Source of the DNA: Candidatus Puniceispirillum sp.
Lineage (GTDB): Bacteria; Pseudomonadota; Alphaproteobacteria; Caedimonadales; UBA1908
DNA: 64,000 nucleotides
Assembly (NCBI GenBank): GCA_013822015.1
Contig: PNJU01000008.1
Span: forward strand, 1-64,000
Direction of reading: 5' to 3'
Of the stretch, positions 18,633 through 27,578 are shown one piece after another (within the stretch, counting starts at the first letter, position 1; the number at the start of each line of letters is the position of its first letter). Both the position numbers and the translations under genes were made by a program. The notes below the pieces were generated by a model, which was not told where the DNA came from, made no database searches, and saw nothing but the letters and a program-made list of their open reading frames with translations.

Positions 18633-19265
18633 ATGAGCGCACGTACACATGCCCACGTCCATGATGATGGCACACTCCACACAGAATGCCTCACGAAAGA
18701 GGATGTAGAAACAATTGTTGGGGAAATCTTAAATACCTTGGAGGGAGAAGTGACACCGAAGGAGCTGTCTGTTTATGTGGAAATGGAGAAAATTCATGAG
18801 CTCATAGAGCACATGAAGGAAGAAATCCGTGCAGTGCGTCCCGATGAGATTCAGGAGTCTCACCTGCCCCAGGCCAAGGACGAGCTCACGGCCGTTGTGC
18901 AGGCAACAGAGGATGCAACGGGACGTATTCTTGACGCAGCCGAGATTATCGAAGAGGTTGCTGGAAAGCTGGAAGGGGAACATCAAGACAGACTTCTTCA
19001 GGCCGCCACCGCGATTTATGAGGCCTCTAACTTCCAAGACATTACAGGACAACGCATCACAAAGGTCACAACGGCATTGCGCGTCATTGATGACAAAATC
19101 TCAGCTCTCCTATCTGCCTTTTCCCCCGATGGAAGCGCACCTCGAAAAGCACCAGAACCTAAGGAAGAAAAGCCAATGACAGACGCTGATCTTCTCAATG
19201 GACCTCAGCTGCCTGATAGCGCAACAAGCCAAGACGACATTGATGCCCTCTTTAACACGCTTTAG
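18633..19265 (+). CDS. cheZ: Protein phosphatase CheZ
   Basis: 210 residues. The long helical hairpin carries the catalytic motif NFQDITGQRITKV, with D136 and Q140 at the positions known to be catalytic in E. coli CheZ. A flexible Pro/Lys/Glu linker (about 163-185) leads to a C-terminal amphipathic CheY-binding peptide (SQDDIDALFNTL). Dephosphorylates CheY-P. CheZ is not universal in alphaproteobacteria, so its pairing with cheY here is informative. Immediate start after an AAGAGG site. Confidence 0.93.
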   Translation: MSARTHAHVHDDGTLHTECLTKEDVETIVGEILNTLEGEVTPKELSVYVEMEKIHELIEHMKEEIRAVRPDEIQESHLPQAKDELTAVVQATEDATGRILDAAEIIEEVAGKLEGEHQDRLLQAATAIYEASNFQDITGQRITKVTTALRVIDDKISALLSAFSPDGSAPRKAPEPKEEKPMTDADLLNGPQLPDSATSQDDIDALFNTL

Positions 19266-19467
19266 GGGGAAGTTTTTTACGGCCTAGGCTTTTGATCTTA
19301 CGGTCAAAGCTGATGTGCGACACGTGCATGAGTATGCGCAAAGCGTCCTATGCGTCCCACATTTAACGATTTGGTAACACCCTTCCCTCGTTTTGAAAGA
19401 CGCCTTTTGCCAAGCGCACGTGTATTGTGTATGCTGTAAGAAAGAATATCGTGCGCAAGGGGGCCAT

Positions 19468-19872
19468 GTGACGAAAAGCGTTTTTTTCGAGAAAACATAT
19501 CAGGACGCCATTCAACTGCTTGAGCGCGCCCACGGGTATGCCGAAAGCGATCTCCCACGACATCTTGAGCGCATGGAACCTTTTGATGCCCTACGCACCA
19601 GCGCAGAAGTCATGCGCATTACCGCAAGGCTCAGCCAAGTCATGACATGGCTCATGGCCCAAAAGGCTGCTGACGCGGGCCTCATGTCCATAGAAGAAGC
19701 AAGCGGACCTGAATACAAACCCACCAACGAGCCAACGTGTGCAGACGCAACGGATGAAGAGCTTTTGAAGTTTATGCCATCAATGGTTGGCACGCTTTTG
19801 GATGAGTCTTTGAATCTGTACGTGCGCGTGGCCCGCTTATCGGACCTCCACGCACGCCAGGAAGAGAATTAG
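19468..19872 (+). CDS. rcdA: DUF1465 / RcdA-family protein (CtrA degradation adaptor)
   Basis: 134 residues from GTG 19468, supported by AAGGGGG 5 nt upstream; an upstream in-frame ATG would add a Cys-rich tail unlike the family. Matches the RcdA signature: [54 protein letters not shown] and a C-terminal [14 protein letters not shown]. In Caulobacter RcdA links ClpXP to degradation of the cell-cycle regulator CtrA. Whether CtrA exists in this organism cannot be seen here. Converges with rpmE, overlapping by 3 bp. Confidence 0.8.
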   Translation: MTKSVFFEKTYQDAIQLLERAHGYAESDLPRHLERMEPFDALRTSAEVMRITARLSQVMTWLMAQKAADAGLMSIEEASGPEYKPTNEPTCADATDEELLKFMPSMVGTLLDESLNLYVRVARLSDLHARQEEN

Positions 19873-20093
19873 GACTTCAGACCGAAATCCTTGAAACGTG
19901 AAGAGAAGCGAGACAGCTGACCACCGGAGTCGATCAAGCGGTGTACGCCTGTCCATGCTGGGTGAGAGCTTGGATCCACATCAAGACGCAGTGTGTCACC
20001 TTCTTTGCCGTAGGTTGAGCGCGTTTGATAACTTGTACCATCTGTCATCACAACATTGATGGTGTGGTAATTAGGATGAATGCCTTTTTTCAT
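19869..20093 (-). CDS. rpmE: 50S ribosomal protein L31
   Basis: 74 residues from ATG 20093 ([20 protein letters not shown]); an in-frame ATG at 20105 is a weaker alternative. Alphaproteobacterial-type L31 with [20 protein letters not shown] and an [10 protein letters not shown] end. No cysteines, so it is the zinc-free (C-minus) form. Overlaps the rcdA stop tail to tail. Confidence 0.95.
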   Translation of the reverse strand: MKKGIHPNYHTINVVMTDGTSYQTRSTYGKEGDTLRLDVDPSSHPAWTGVHRLIDSGGQLSRFSSRFKDFGLKS

Positions 20094-20190
20094 TTTAAAT
20101 CTCATCATGTCAGTAAAACCTATGCTTCTTATACCCAAAGCCACAAGGGATTGCAACCTTCTCGCGTGATAAGAAACAAACCATCCCTTT

Positions 20191-21027
20191 TTATTGCTGT
20201 ACCCCCTCTTCATCTTTGCGCATCTGTACATGAACAGCGCCCATGGCACCTACGCAGAAAAGGCCAGTGTACGCCATGACAACGTTCATGGCCGTCTTCA
20301 AAAGAGGCCAGCCGAGGGTGCCAAACACATTGAGGGACTCAATGTGGCTCCTCATGCTCTCCAAGACGGGTGCTGTCACGAGGACCACGCAGAAGATCGC
20401 CACAAGGAAAAAGATAAACCCATAAAGAAGGGCGCATCCAAGGCCAACCCTGTAGCGTGAAAGTTCTTGCTTCCCGTGAAAGGCCTCACCAGCAGCTGTG
20501 CGCACAAGGGTCGTGAGGGCGCCCATAAACAAGATGAGAAGACCAATCTCAGTCCACTGTGGCACGCGCCCCAAATCCAACAAAAAGGCAATCACCACAA
20601 GATCAAGCAGGACAATGGCGCTAACGGTCTTCCAAAGGGCAGGCTCCTTCAATGTACCCAGATACGTAAGTTCTTTCGCGTGCACATTCTTTTGTGCCGC
20701 GTAAACCATAAGTGGCGCAAAGGAGAGTATGGTGAGAAGATGGAGACCAACAACCTGTGCCATCTGGGACCACACAATTGGCGTCGCATTCAGGGACATG
20801 TATAAGCTACTTTGAGCAAGCATGCCCCCCCAGACTTCTAAACCAAGGGACACGATCAAAAACGTCCCCAGAAGCGCCAGAAGTCGACCATTGAGAGGCC
20901 ACACAAGACTTTTGCCCGCATCCATAAACATCCGTATGTTTTTGGCAAGAGACAATCGGCGCTCGTTCAATGTAAGGGCGCGACCTGTTGTGATATCATG
21001 GGGCTTTTCGTTGTTTTTCATTTTCAT
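20191..21027 (-). CDS. Unrecognised multi-pass membrane protein
   Basis: 278 residues from ATG 21027 (ATGs at 21039 and 21021 are alternatives; GGATTA precedes 21027). After a basic, cytoplasmic N-terminus of ~45 residues, about six hydrophobic segments follow, including [68 protein letters not shown] and [17 protein letters not shown]. No catalytic motif was recognised. Could be an inner-membrane DUF family. It lies ~100 bp upstream of rpmE on the same strand. Confidence 0.75.
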   Translation of the reverse strand: MKMKNNEKPHDITTGRALTLNERRLSLAKNIRMFMDAGKSLVWPLNGRLLALLGTFLIVSLGLEVWGGMLAQSSLYMSLNATPIVWSQMAQVVGLHLLTILSFAPLMVYAAQKNVHAKELTYLGTLKEPALWKTVSAIVLLDLVVIAFLLDLGRVPQWTEIGLLILFMGALTTLVRTAAGEAFHGKQELSRYRVGLGCALLYGFIFFLVAIFCVVLVTAPVLESMRSHIESLNVFGTLGWPLLKTAMNVVMAYTGLFCVGAMGAVHVQMRKDEEGVQQ

Positions 21028-21268
21028 TAATCCAGTCAATGGGTCATACTTTTCAATATTATATCTAATGTTTGTTAAAAAAAGATATTAATAGCTGCAA
21101 TATATTGAATATGGCTTCACCCAAAAACACAAAAAAGTAATACAAGCTGAAAAATGAGACTCATTCAAAAATTGATTGCGCACTAGCCAATAGGTCATTT
21201 ATTCTTAAAAAATGAAAAAAATCACCTTTTGCGCGTGATACAACCCTTTATGAAAAAGGAGCTTTTCA

Positions 21269-21532
21269 ATGGAGCACGGTGTTAAACCTGACGATGTCTT
21301 GGCGGACAACGAGGATTTTGTAGATCTGAATGGTCTCAAGGTACGCAAAGGATCCATCGCAGCATTTTTGAAGAATATTGATCTTTTTGAAGACGCCCAC
21401 GGGTCTCAGGCCCAAAAAGACGCAGCTTTGGGGGCCATGAAGGACCTGGCCCCTGCCATAGTGGCCGCCGGCCTACATAAGCACGCCACCTTTAAAAACA
21501 AGGTAATCGAAGAGATCTTGGCGGGCGTGTGA
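21269..21532 (+). CDS. Small hypothetical protein
   Basis: 87 residues, acidic, cytoplasmic, with AAAAAGGAG 8 nt before the ATG. Starts MEHGVKPDDVLADNEDFVDL followed by GLKVRKGSIAAFLKNID. No family recognised. It is 33 bp upstream of the 2H phosphoesterase gene and probably co-transcribed. A 241-bp AT-rich divergent gap separates it from the membrane protein on the minus strand; no site in that gap was identified with confidence. Confidence 0.65.
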   Translation: MEHGVKPDDVLADNEDFVDLNGLKVRKGSIAAFLKNIDLFEDAHGSQAQKDAALGAMKDLAPAIVAAGLHKHATFKNKVIEEILAGV

Positions 21533-21565
21533 CGGCGCGCGGCGCCTACTCTTCACGGGAGCCCT

Positions 21566-22123
21566 ATGGTGGCACAAGACATCAAAAGATATAACTTTGC
21601 CCTCCTGCCCACCCAGCGCGCTGAGACATACATTGATGTTGCGCAAAGGTATTTTAAGCACCATGCGGTTGGCTATCTTCTTGGGGCGCACAGCCTACCC
21701 CACATCACGGTGTGTCAGTTCCACGCACTTGAATCCGTCCTTCCTGCACTGATGAAGGGGATTCAAGGCGTTAATACTTCCCCAAGGGTGCAATTGGCCG
21801 ACTTAAGGTTTTCCAACAAGCCAAATACAAACCTCTGGGGGGCCTCCCTCTCGGTGCAGCGCAGCCATGAGCTCCTCATATTGCAGCAAGCTGTTGTGAG
21901 CCTTTTGGCAGCCCAAGGCCTTGCGCCACTGAACCCCGTGGGGGACCTCTATACTCCCCACATGACCCTTGCCAAGGTGGACGCCGTCGATCTTAAGGAC
22001 TTTCCAAAATCTATCTTTGAGCCAAACAAGTTTTCCCTCGCGCTAGGAGAGTCAGACGTCCTTGGCCAATTTACAAAAGTGCTTCACCGGTTTGCCCAGG
22101 CAAAGCCACCTCCCGCGCCCTAA
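21566..22123 (+). CDS. 2H phosphoesterase superfamily protein (RNA ligase/cyclic phosphodiesterase-like)
   Basis: 185 residues with the two HxT/Sx motifs that define the 2H fold: H46-I-T48 (SLPHITVCQF) and H132-M-T134 (YTPHMTLAKV), 86 residues apart, as in LigT/ThpR-like 2'-5' RNA ligases and cyclic nucleotide phosphodiesterases. The substrate cannot be told from sequence; RNA 2',3'-cyclic phosphate is typical. Starts 33 bp after the small gene and converges on the next gene with a 3-4 bp overlap of stop codons. Confidence 0.8.
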   Translation: MVAQDIKRYNFALLPTQRAETYIDVAQRYFKHHAVGYLLGAHSLPHITVCQFHALESVLPALMKGIQGVNTSPRVQLADLRFSNKPNTNLWGASLSVQRSHELLILQQAVVSLLAAQGLAPLNPVGDLYTPHMTLAKVDAVDLKDFPKSIFEPNKFSLALGESDVLGQFTKVLHRFAQAKPPPAP

Positions 22124-23586
22124 AGGCGCGCCCTCAAAAGGGCCGTCCGCCTCCTACCCTTGACAGCAGAAAGCTCTGCCTCTAACTGCGCTTGGGTTTC
22201 TTGCGCTTTGGTGCGTACAGCTTCGTCTTGGGAGAGGCGCACAATCTTCGCGTATAGATCTTTGAGGACTCTAAACTGTTGCACGTGGTAAGGACGCGGC
22301 GCCCCTTTTCGAAAGCCCTCAAGATGGCCGTAAGCGCGCATCACAAAAGCGTCTTGAGGCAAAAGGGAAGCAGACGCCATAAGGGCACCCGGTATCGCGC
22401 TCACATAGTGCTGGGCAGCTGTGATCAGAAAGGGACCTGCATAGGCGCCCGGTTGCTCCTCGCCAAAGCGCGCGAAATAGTCCTCATGCAACGAGAGTGT
22501 GTAGAGGTGATACTGCCGCACGAGAAGGTCAAAGTCTTGGTGCGTATTGAATGGCAATTCCTTAGAAGGAGACACGAGACACGTCGCGAGCGCGTTGTAG
22601 GCCTGAATGACCTGCGCCAACTCTTGGAGTGATGCCTGGTCCCCTCGCTGATCAAGCAGCGCACTTTCAAGGGCCGCCACAACAAAGGCTTTTTTTGTGC
22701 TGTCAAAGCAGCTAGATTCCCGCAGGAGCGTCAAAAGATTTTGGATTTTTTCGCAGTCCATGGGCGCACACAGGGATTGAAAGTAGCGGCCCACAGTGTC
22801 ATCGGGGAAAAGTGCGTCTTTTATGAAGCCAGGTTTAAAAATGTCCACCCTTTGGCCTTTTTGCCAGCGGTGAAGAATGGGCATGTCCTCTAGGCCATCC
22901 CACACGGGCATATAGGCCTGACAGGTGGGCATCTTGAGGGCGTACATAAGGACTGCGACGAGCTCTCGCTCCCGCGTGCGCGTGGGGTCTTGGGCCAGCT
23001 CCCACGTCCGCCCCGTAAACACTTGCCACATATCCTCTTCGCGAAGCGTCAGGTGCTCTTGACGCTTCGCAGCGCCTACGCAGGCCGTATACTGACGCAC
23101 CAAATCAAGGGCGTGCCAGGTTGCTTCCTGGGGAAAGGTTCTTTCAACCCCCTGGAGAGCCGTGTTTAGGGGCGCAAGCCTTGTAAAGCGTGTGCTTTCA
23201 CAAAACGGCACCTCTCCCGACAACAGGACCTCATGCATTACCCGCCACATGGCGCAGTTAAAGGCATAGTTCTCGGGTGTTGCAGGCGCATATCCTTGCT
23301 CCCATCCCCGTAAAAACAAATGACGACGGGGGTCAGTTTGCATGTATTTTGGCGCAGTGGTGAGACTCGTTTCAACGGGCTGATCAAGCAGCGCGTGATA
23401 CCTTATATGAGGCAGAAAAGCCGGCGCTCCTTGGTCATAAGATGCAACGGCATCTGGCACTTGTGCCACCTGCCAGCTGGTTTCATAGACACCTTCCTCT
23501 GATTCTGGCACGTCGGTGGTCGCCAGCACTGGCTGTACCAAACACAAAGCAGAAAACGCGAAAAACTTGCAAACAGACACACGCAT
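22120..23586 (-). CDS. Exported hypothetical protein
   Basis: 488 residues from ATG 23586 (MRVSVCKFFAFSALCLVQPV, signal peptide, cleaved near VLATTD), supported by AAAGGAGG upstream; longer in-frame starts lie in noncoding sequence. Largely helical, with many scattered cysteines and Trp/Tyr-rich blocks (PRRHLFLRGWEQGYAP, NYAFNCAMWRVMHEVL). Ends with a coiled-coil-like basic tail (QAQLEAELSAVKGRRR). It does not align with family A or B at a level visible by eye. Exported; function unknown. Confidence 0.75.
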   Translation of the reverse strand: MRVSVCKFFAFSALCLVQPVLATTDVPESEEGVYETSWQVAQVPDAVASYDQGAPAFLPHIRYHALLDQPVETSLTTAPKYMQTDPRRHLFLRGWEQGYAPATPENYAFNCAMWRVMHEVLLSGEVPFCESTRFTRLAPLNTALQGVERTFPQEATWHALDLVRQYTACVGAAKRQEHLTLREEDMWQVFTGRTWELAQDPTRTRERELVAVLMYALKMPTCQAYMPVWDGLEDMPILHRWQKGQRVDIFKPGFIKDALFPDDTVGRYFQSLCAPMDCEKIQNLLTLLRESSCFDSTKKAFVVAALESALLDQRGDQASLQELAQVIQAYNALATCLVSPSKELPFNTHQDFDLLVRQYHLYTLSLHEDYFARFGEEQPGAYAGPFLITAAQHYVSAIPGALMASASLLPQDAFVMRAYGHLEGFRKGAPRPYHVQQFRVLKDLYAKIVRLSQDEAVRTKAQETQAQLEAELSAVKGRRRTALLRARL

Positions 23587-23686
23587 GGCAGAAGCCTCCT
23601 TTTTTATTGTCACGCATTTCTTAGGGAGAATTTTACGCGCAGTCAATGAGCAATCACGTCTTTTATAAAGCGCCAGCAATAAGCAG

Positions 23687-25492
23687 CTACCTCTTCGCAC
23701 CTTGCAGGGACAGCGCCGGCGAGGGCAAACCGCAGGATTTAGCACTCATTTCAAAGGCGGCCGTCAAATCAAGTCGTCCATGGCCAAAATTGCGCGCAGG
23801 CCCAATGCTGACCGCTGTGTCGAGGATATTTTGGGCAAGGGTTTGAGGGCTGCAGGAGGGAAAGGCCTCCAAGAGAAGCCCCAGTGCCCCCAGCACCATG
23901 GGCGCGGCCATGGAGGTGCCCGTTTGTGCGCGTCGGTCCTTGTCGCGCACGGTGGAGGGAACATTGGTACCCCACGCGCACACGTAACGCGGCGCCAGCA
24001 CCCCTGCCCTGTTGCTGGTATCATCAAAGTCCTTTGCAGAGCGCATATTGCCCACAAAGATATAGGCTGGCGCTAAGTTCTTTGCGTCTTGAAACACCGC
24101 TTTGATAAGCCCCAGATCCACACCCAATTGGTATTCTTGCACCCAGTCCAGCTGGCGGGCGCGCAAAGTGATAGGCAGGGCCATACGCACACCTGCGTTT
24201 CCTGACGCCTTCACAATGACGCCCCCCTGGCTCGCAAATTTCGCCAGAGACGCACGTGTTTTAGGCCCTACACTGTACACCATGGATGTATTAATGAGAC
24301 GCACACCAGCCGTCATCATGTCCTCAATACGTCCCGCAAAAAGAGCGTCCCAGGCGGCACTGGGGACGCTTGTCACAAGGGTACGGGTTGTGCCCGCCGG
24401 CTCCTTGGTCACAAGTCCTTTGGGGCCTTGATAATAGATAACACCCCTGTCATCGGAAGGAACCTCCTTATAAAGAAGGGTTGCCTTAGGCGCGACCCCT
24501 GCCCGGTCAAAAATGGTTTTAGCACGGGACACAACAATGCCAGCCACGTGGGACCCATGGAGGGCAGCCGGCGCGCTGGAGGCTGCGTGAAGGCGCTTTT
24601 TGATATCCTCATGGACACCGGCCTTACGCTCGGCCGTTGTTTCATAAAAGGGCGGCGGCTCCAAAACCCCCAGCAAGACACCTTTTCCCGTATAACCCAT
24701 TTCTTTCACAGCCTCGATCCCCATGACCTGGTCAAGGGTGAACTGGGCGCGTGTGGCGGGGGCGGCCGTTTTGGCTTGCCACTTGGCAATTTTTGCTTTG
24801 GTTTTGGCGATATCCGCCTCAAGGGACGCTAAGCGCTCTTTATTGGCCGCCTTGTCTGCCAAAAGCGGCGCGCGTGCTTTATGAAGAAGGGCCAGAAAAT
24901 CCTCATAGAACTTGACCTTACGTGCCTGATATTCGGCAGCGTATTTGGGCTTTAAGAACCTCTCCTCAAAGGAAGCCCCCGCGTTGGAAGGTGGCGTCAT
25001 GGTCTCCACATAAAAATGGACATTCACAAGGGCTTTAGGATCTTTTTCCTTCAAGACATAGAGGTCAAAGGCTTTGAGTAAATCCCGGTAAAACTCCCGC
25101 CGGTGGTCCGTATAAAGGCCATAGGTGATTTTCGTGCGCACACGCCCCACCCAGTCATTGAGGGATCGGCGAAAAAAGCGCAGCTGCTTTGCGGCAAAGT
25201 CCCGCCTCTCTTTGGCTTTTTTATATTCAGGAGAAGGAGCGACCTTGGCGGCCGTATGGGCCTTCATGCGCTCAAAATCGGCAATCTGTTGCAAGGCTTG
25301 GGCATAGCTTGTGGAGAGGGATTTGGGATAGTCCTGGGACAGGGTCAAAAGGGCGTACCAATCCTGCCCTAAGGGTTGCCCCTTTTTTTCCTTCACAAGA
25401 CGCGCGGCGCTCTTTTCCATGTTGGACGCAGCGTAAAGAGGACTCACCCCCCATAGACAACAGAGAAAAATACCAACGAAAACTACGCGCAC
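23687..25492 (-). CDS. Exported S8 (subtilisin)-like protease with altered catalytic Asp
   Basis: 601 residues from GTG 25492, which has AAAGGGGGGG upstream and gives a compact signal peptide (VRVRVVFVGIFLCCLWGV, ending LYAA); an in-frame ATG at 25579 would add 29 residues. An N-terminal helical region of about 230 residues, ending in a coiled-coil (LEADIAKTKAKIAKWQAK), precedes an S8 domain. His is in HGSHVAGIV (H312), the oxyanion Asn in KASGNAG (N432), Ser in GTSMAAPMV (S527). Where S8 enzymes have the catalytic Asp (V-L-D-T/S-G), this protein reads GVLLGVLEPPP (E278). Either a Glu-variant protease or an inactive relative. Confidence 0.82.
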   Translation of the reverse strand: MRVVFVGIFLCCLWGVSPLYAASNMEKSAARLVKEKKGQPLGQDWYALLTLSQDYPKSLSTSYAQALQQIADFERMKAHTAAKVAPSPEYKKAKERRDFAAKQLRFFRRSLNDWVGRVRTKITYGLYTDHRREFYRDLLKAFDLYVLKEKDPKALVNVHFYVETMTPPSNAGASFEERFLKPKYAAEYQARKVKFYEDFLALLHKARAPLLADKAANKERLASLEADIAKTKAKIAKWQAKTAAPATRAQFTLDQVMGIEAVKEMGYTGKGVLLGVLEPPPFYETTAERKAGVHEDIKKRLHAASSAPAALHGSHVAGIVVSRAKTIFDRAGVAPKATLLYKEVPSDDRGVIYYQGPKGLVTKEPAGTTRTLVTSVPSAAWDALFAGRIEDMMTAGVRLINTSMVYSVGPKTRASLAKFASQGGVIVKASGNAGVRMALPITLRARQLDWVQEYQLGVDLGLIKAVFQDAKNLAPAYIFVGNMRSAKDFDDTSNRAGVLAPRYVCAWGTNVPSTVRDKDRRAQTGTSMAAPMVLGALGLLLEAFPSCSPQTLAQNILDTAVSIGPARNFGHGRLDLTAAFEMSAKSCGLPSPALSLQGAKR

Positions 25493-25689
25493 ACGAACGC
25501 CCCCCCTTTTTTCTTCTATGATAGCAAAGGGGAGACAAAACACAAAAGATTGATGATGAAAAAAGGTATTAAATCTCAACCATTAAAATTTGGATTATGC
25601 TTTATATGGCGCGTTCAAATATTTTTTCAAAACTATTTACAAGGAAAAATAACCACGTATATTCTCCTTAAAAAAACAGGGGTTCCTTC

Positions 25690-26694
25690 ATGGGCAGTCA
25701 AATTTGTTTATTTCGATTAAACCGTGGCACAAGCTTTGATCTTTTTGATCCGCAAAACTCATGCACAAGAGAGATCTGCATGCAAAATCAAAGAAATGGT
25801 GTAGAAACAAATATTTACCTAGACAACAACATAATCTCAGCCATTCGCAAATTTGTTAAACCTACTGAAGAAAATAAAGAAGTCGATGAGGAAACAAAAA
25901 ATACCGTTAAGCAGATAATAGAAACACTCAAACATCTTACGCATATCTTTATATCTCCGGGCTTAGCATTTGAGGAGGCGTGCCCTAATCTAAAAAAGGC
26001 TAATATAGAGGCCTTTGAAACATTCTGCAAAGAACACATATTTTTTGGAGACGCCTACAATGCCATCCCATATACACCACAAGAAAAGAAACAAAAACGC
26101 TACCTTATTAATATGTGGGCTTCTATAATGTGCATGCGCTACGTTAGAAAAAAGAATCCACACGGCAATTCTTTTGAAAAATTCAAGACCTACCTTGAAT
26201 TGTTATGCGCAAATTTGCCTTTCATGGACGCCATATGCATTCACGTAGCTATGTGTGCCTTTATGAATCCCCATGGCCTGAGTGAGAATTATAGTAAGAT
26301 TGTAAAAAACTTTGTAACAAAGGGTAAATTCAAGGAGGGGTCTTTAAACGCAGCTCATGACGTTGTTTTCATGCGCACAATTATGTCTGCTAATTTTCTT
26401 AATCCGACACCCGGCCAACCAAATAAGATTCAGGCTTGGGGTCTTACGGATGACCGTGGGATCTTTGAGCTTGCAAAACTCATCTCCTCACCGCAAGAGT
26501 TGTCGCCTTTCAATTTTTGCGATCTAACAAGTGCAGCAGAACATACGGATTACTTTTACCAATGTATTAACTATCAAAACAAGCTTGCGCTGCAACGCAA
26601 CAAATATTTAACACTTCATGAAAATTTTGACCAAGAAAAAGCCATTCAAATGGCGGACGGCTTCATGGAAAAAATGGAGACAAACTCACTTTAA
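25690..26694 (+). CDS. AT-rich orphan gene, PIN-like nuclease domain
   Basis: 334 residues, or 304 from ATG 25780. Clearly lower G+C than its neighbours, suggesting recent transfer. The order of acidic motifs fits a PIN domain: NIYLDNNIIS (first Asp), FISPGLAFEEA (Glu), AAHDVVFMRTIM (third acidic) and GLTDDRGIFELA (fourth). PIN domains are Mg-dependent RNases, often toxins. No antitoxin-sized gene lies beside it. The family match is by motif pattern only. AGGGG about 9 nt before the first ATG supports the long form. A TAAGTTC-TGATCAC-GAACTTA inverted repeat overlaps the stop codon. Confidence 0.6.
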   Translation: MGSQICLFRLNRGTSFDLFDPQNSCTREICMQNQRNGVETNIYLDNNIISAIRKFVKPTEENKEVDEETKNTVKQIIETLKHLTHIFISPGLAFEEACPNLKKANIEAFETFCKEHIFFGDAYNAIPYTPQEKKQKRYLINMWASIMCMRYVRKKNPHGNSFEKFKTYLELLCANLPFMDAICIHVAMCAFMNPHGLSENYSKIVKNFVTKGKFKEGSLNAAHDVVFMRTIMSANFLNPTPGQPNKIQAWGLTDDRGIFELAKLISSPQELSPFNFCDLTSAAEHTDYFYQCINYQNKLALQRNKYLTLHENFDQEKAIQMADGFMEKMETNSL

Positions 26695-26712
26695 GTTCTG
26701 ATCACGAACTTA
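26692..26712. repeat. Perfect 7-bp inverted repeat at the stop of the PIN-like gene
   Basis: TAAGTTC / GAACTTA arms with a 7-nt loop; the first arm starts with the stop codon. No U-tract follows, so terminator function is doubtful. Confidence 0.4.
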
Positions 26713-26765
26713 GCGCCTGAGCCCCATAATTAGGTGCATCCATAACCACACAACGGGTTCCAATC

Positions 26766-27464
26766 TTAAGTCACGCCCATATACCGGGCGCGCACCCATG
26801 GCTCTAAACGTTCAAGTGCGTAGCGCAGCATGGTGCGGGGCATGCGGGGGGTGAAGCGGTCAAGGAAGGCAAGGAGTGTGGCCTCATCTTTTTTTCCCAT
26901 CTCACGCAGCATCCAGCCGCAGGCTTTGTGCATCAGGTCCTCGCCGTCATCCAGGAGCATCTCACACAGACGCTGGGTCATGTCAAAGCGCCCCATCTGA
27001 ATAAAGCGCCAAGTCGCCACAACGCCGATGCGCCGCACCCAAAGGTCTTGATCCTTGGCGTACGCGACAAGAAGCTCTTCGCCCCCCTTAAGGAGCGGAT
27101 CCCCCATGAGCATGGGTGCCGAGCCGTCCACAAGGTTCCAGTTATTGACGCGGCCCATGTGGTCTTTATAAAAGGCGTGGAGCGCCTGCTTATCGGCCTC
27201 GCCCCCTTGCTTATACATCTCCACAAGGCCCAAAAGTGCGCACAGGCGCACCTCGTTATAAGGGCTCTCCAAAAGGCGGGCCACGTCGTGGGTGGTCATC
27301 CCATCAAAAGCCTTGATGGCCTTGCGCAAGAAAGGAATGGGAAGCCCTAAAAACCGATCATGGGCGCCGTAGGTGCCAGGCGCCGTTTTAAAAAAGCGAG
27401 AAACGGTTTTGGGATCGGCGGTGCGAGCTGCCTCCATCAAGTGCGTGTGTAGGGCGTCGTACAA
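26766..27464 (-). CDS. DNA alkylation repair protein, AlkD-like
   Basis: 232 residues from TTG 27464. HEAT-like helical repeat protein: FLGLPIPFLRKAIKAF, NEVRLCALLGLVEMYKQGG, NNWNLVDGSAPMLMGDPL and DLWVRRIGVVATWRFIQMG match the AlkD family of DNA glycosylases that excise N3- and N7-alkyl purines. The NWNLVD Asp corresponds to the catalytic Asp region of AlkD. The TTG start gives a weak initiation site, with GAGAGG ~10 nt upstream. Divergent from the pirin gene, 114 bp away. Confidence 0.88.
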   Translation of the reverse strand: MYDALHTHLMEAARTADPKTVSRFFKTAPGTYGAHDRFLGLPIPFLRKAIKAFDGMTTHDVARLLESPYNEVRLCALLGLVEMYKQGGEADKQALHAFYKDHMGRVNNWNLVDGSAPMLMGDPLLKGGEELLVAYAKDQDLWVRRIGVVATWRFIQMGRFDMTQRLCEMLLDDGEDLMHKACGWMLREMGKKDEATLLAFLDRFTPRMPRTMLRYALERLEPWVRARYMGVT

Positions 27465-27578
27465 CGGGGAACCTCTCTTTCTTCAAAAATGTGAGCTAGC
27501 GCGTTAACCCTTTGGGCACAAGGTCCATGATAGAGTGTTAGAAGACAAAATACACGCCACATAAACGGGAGCAGCACC

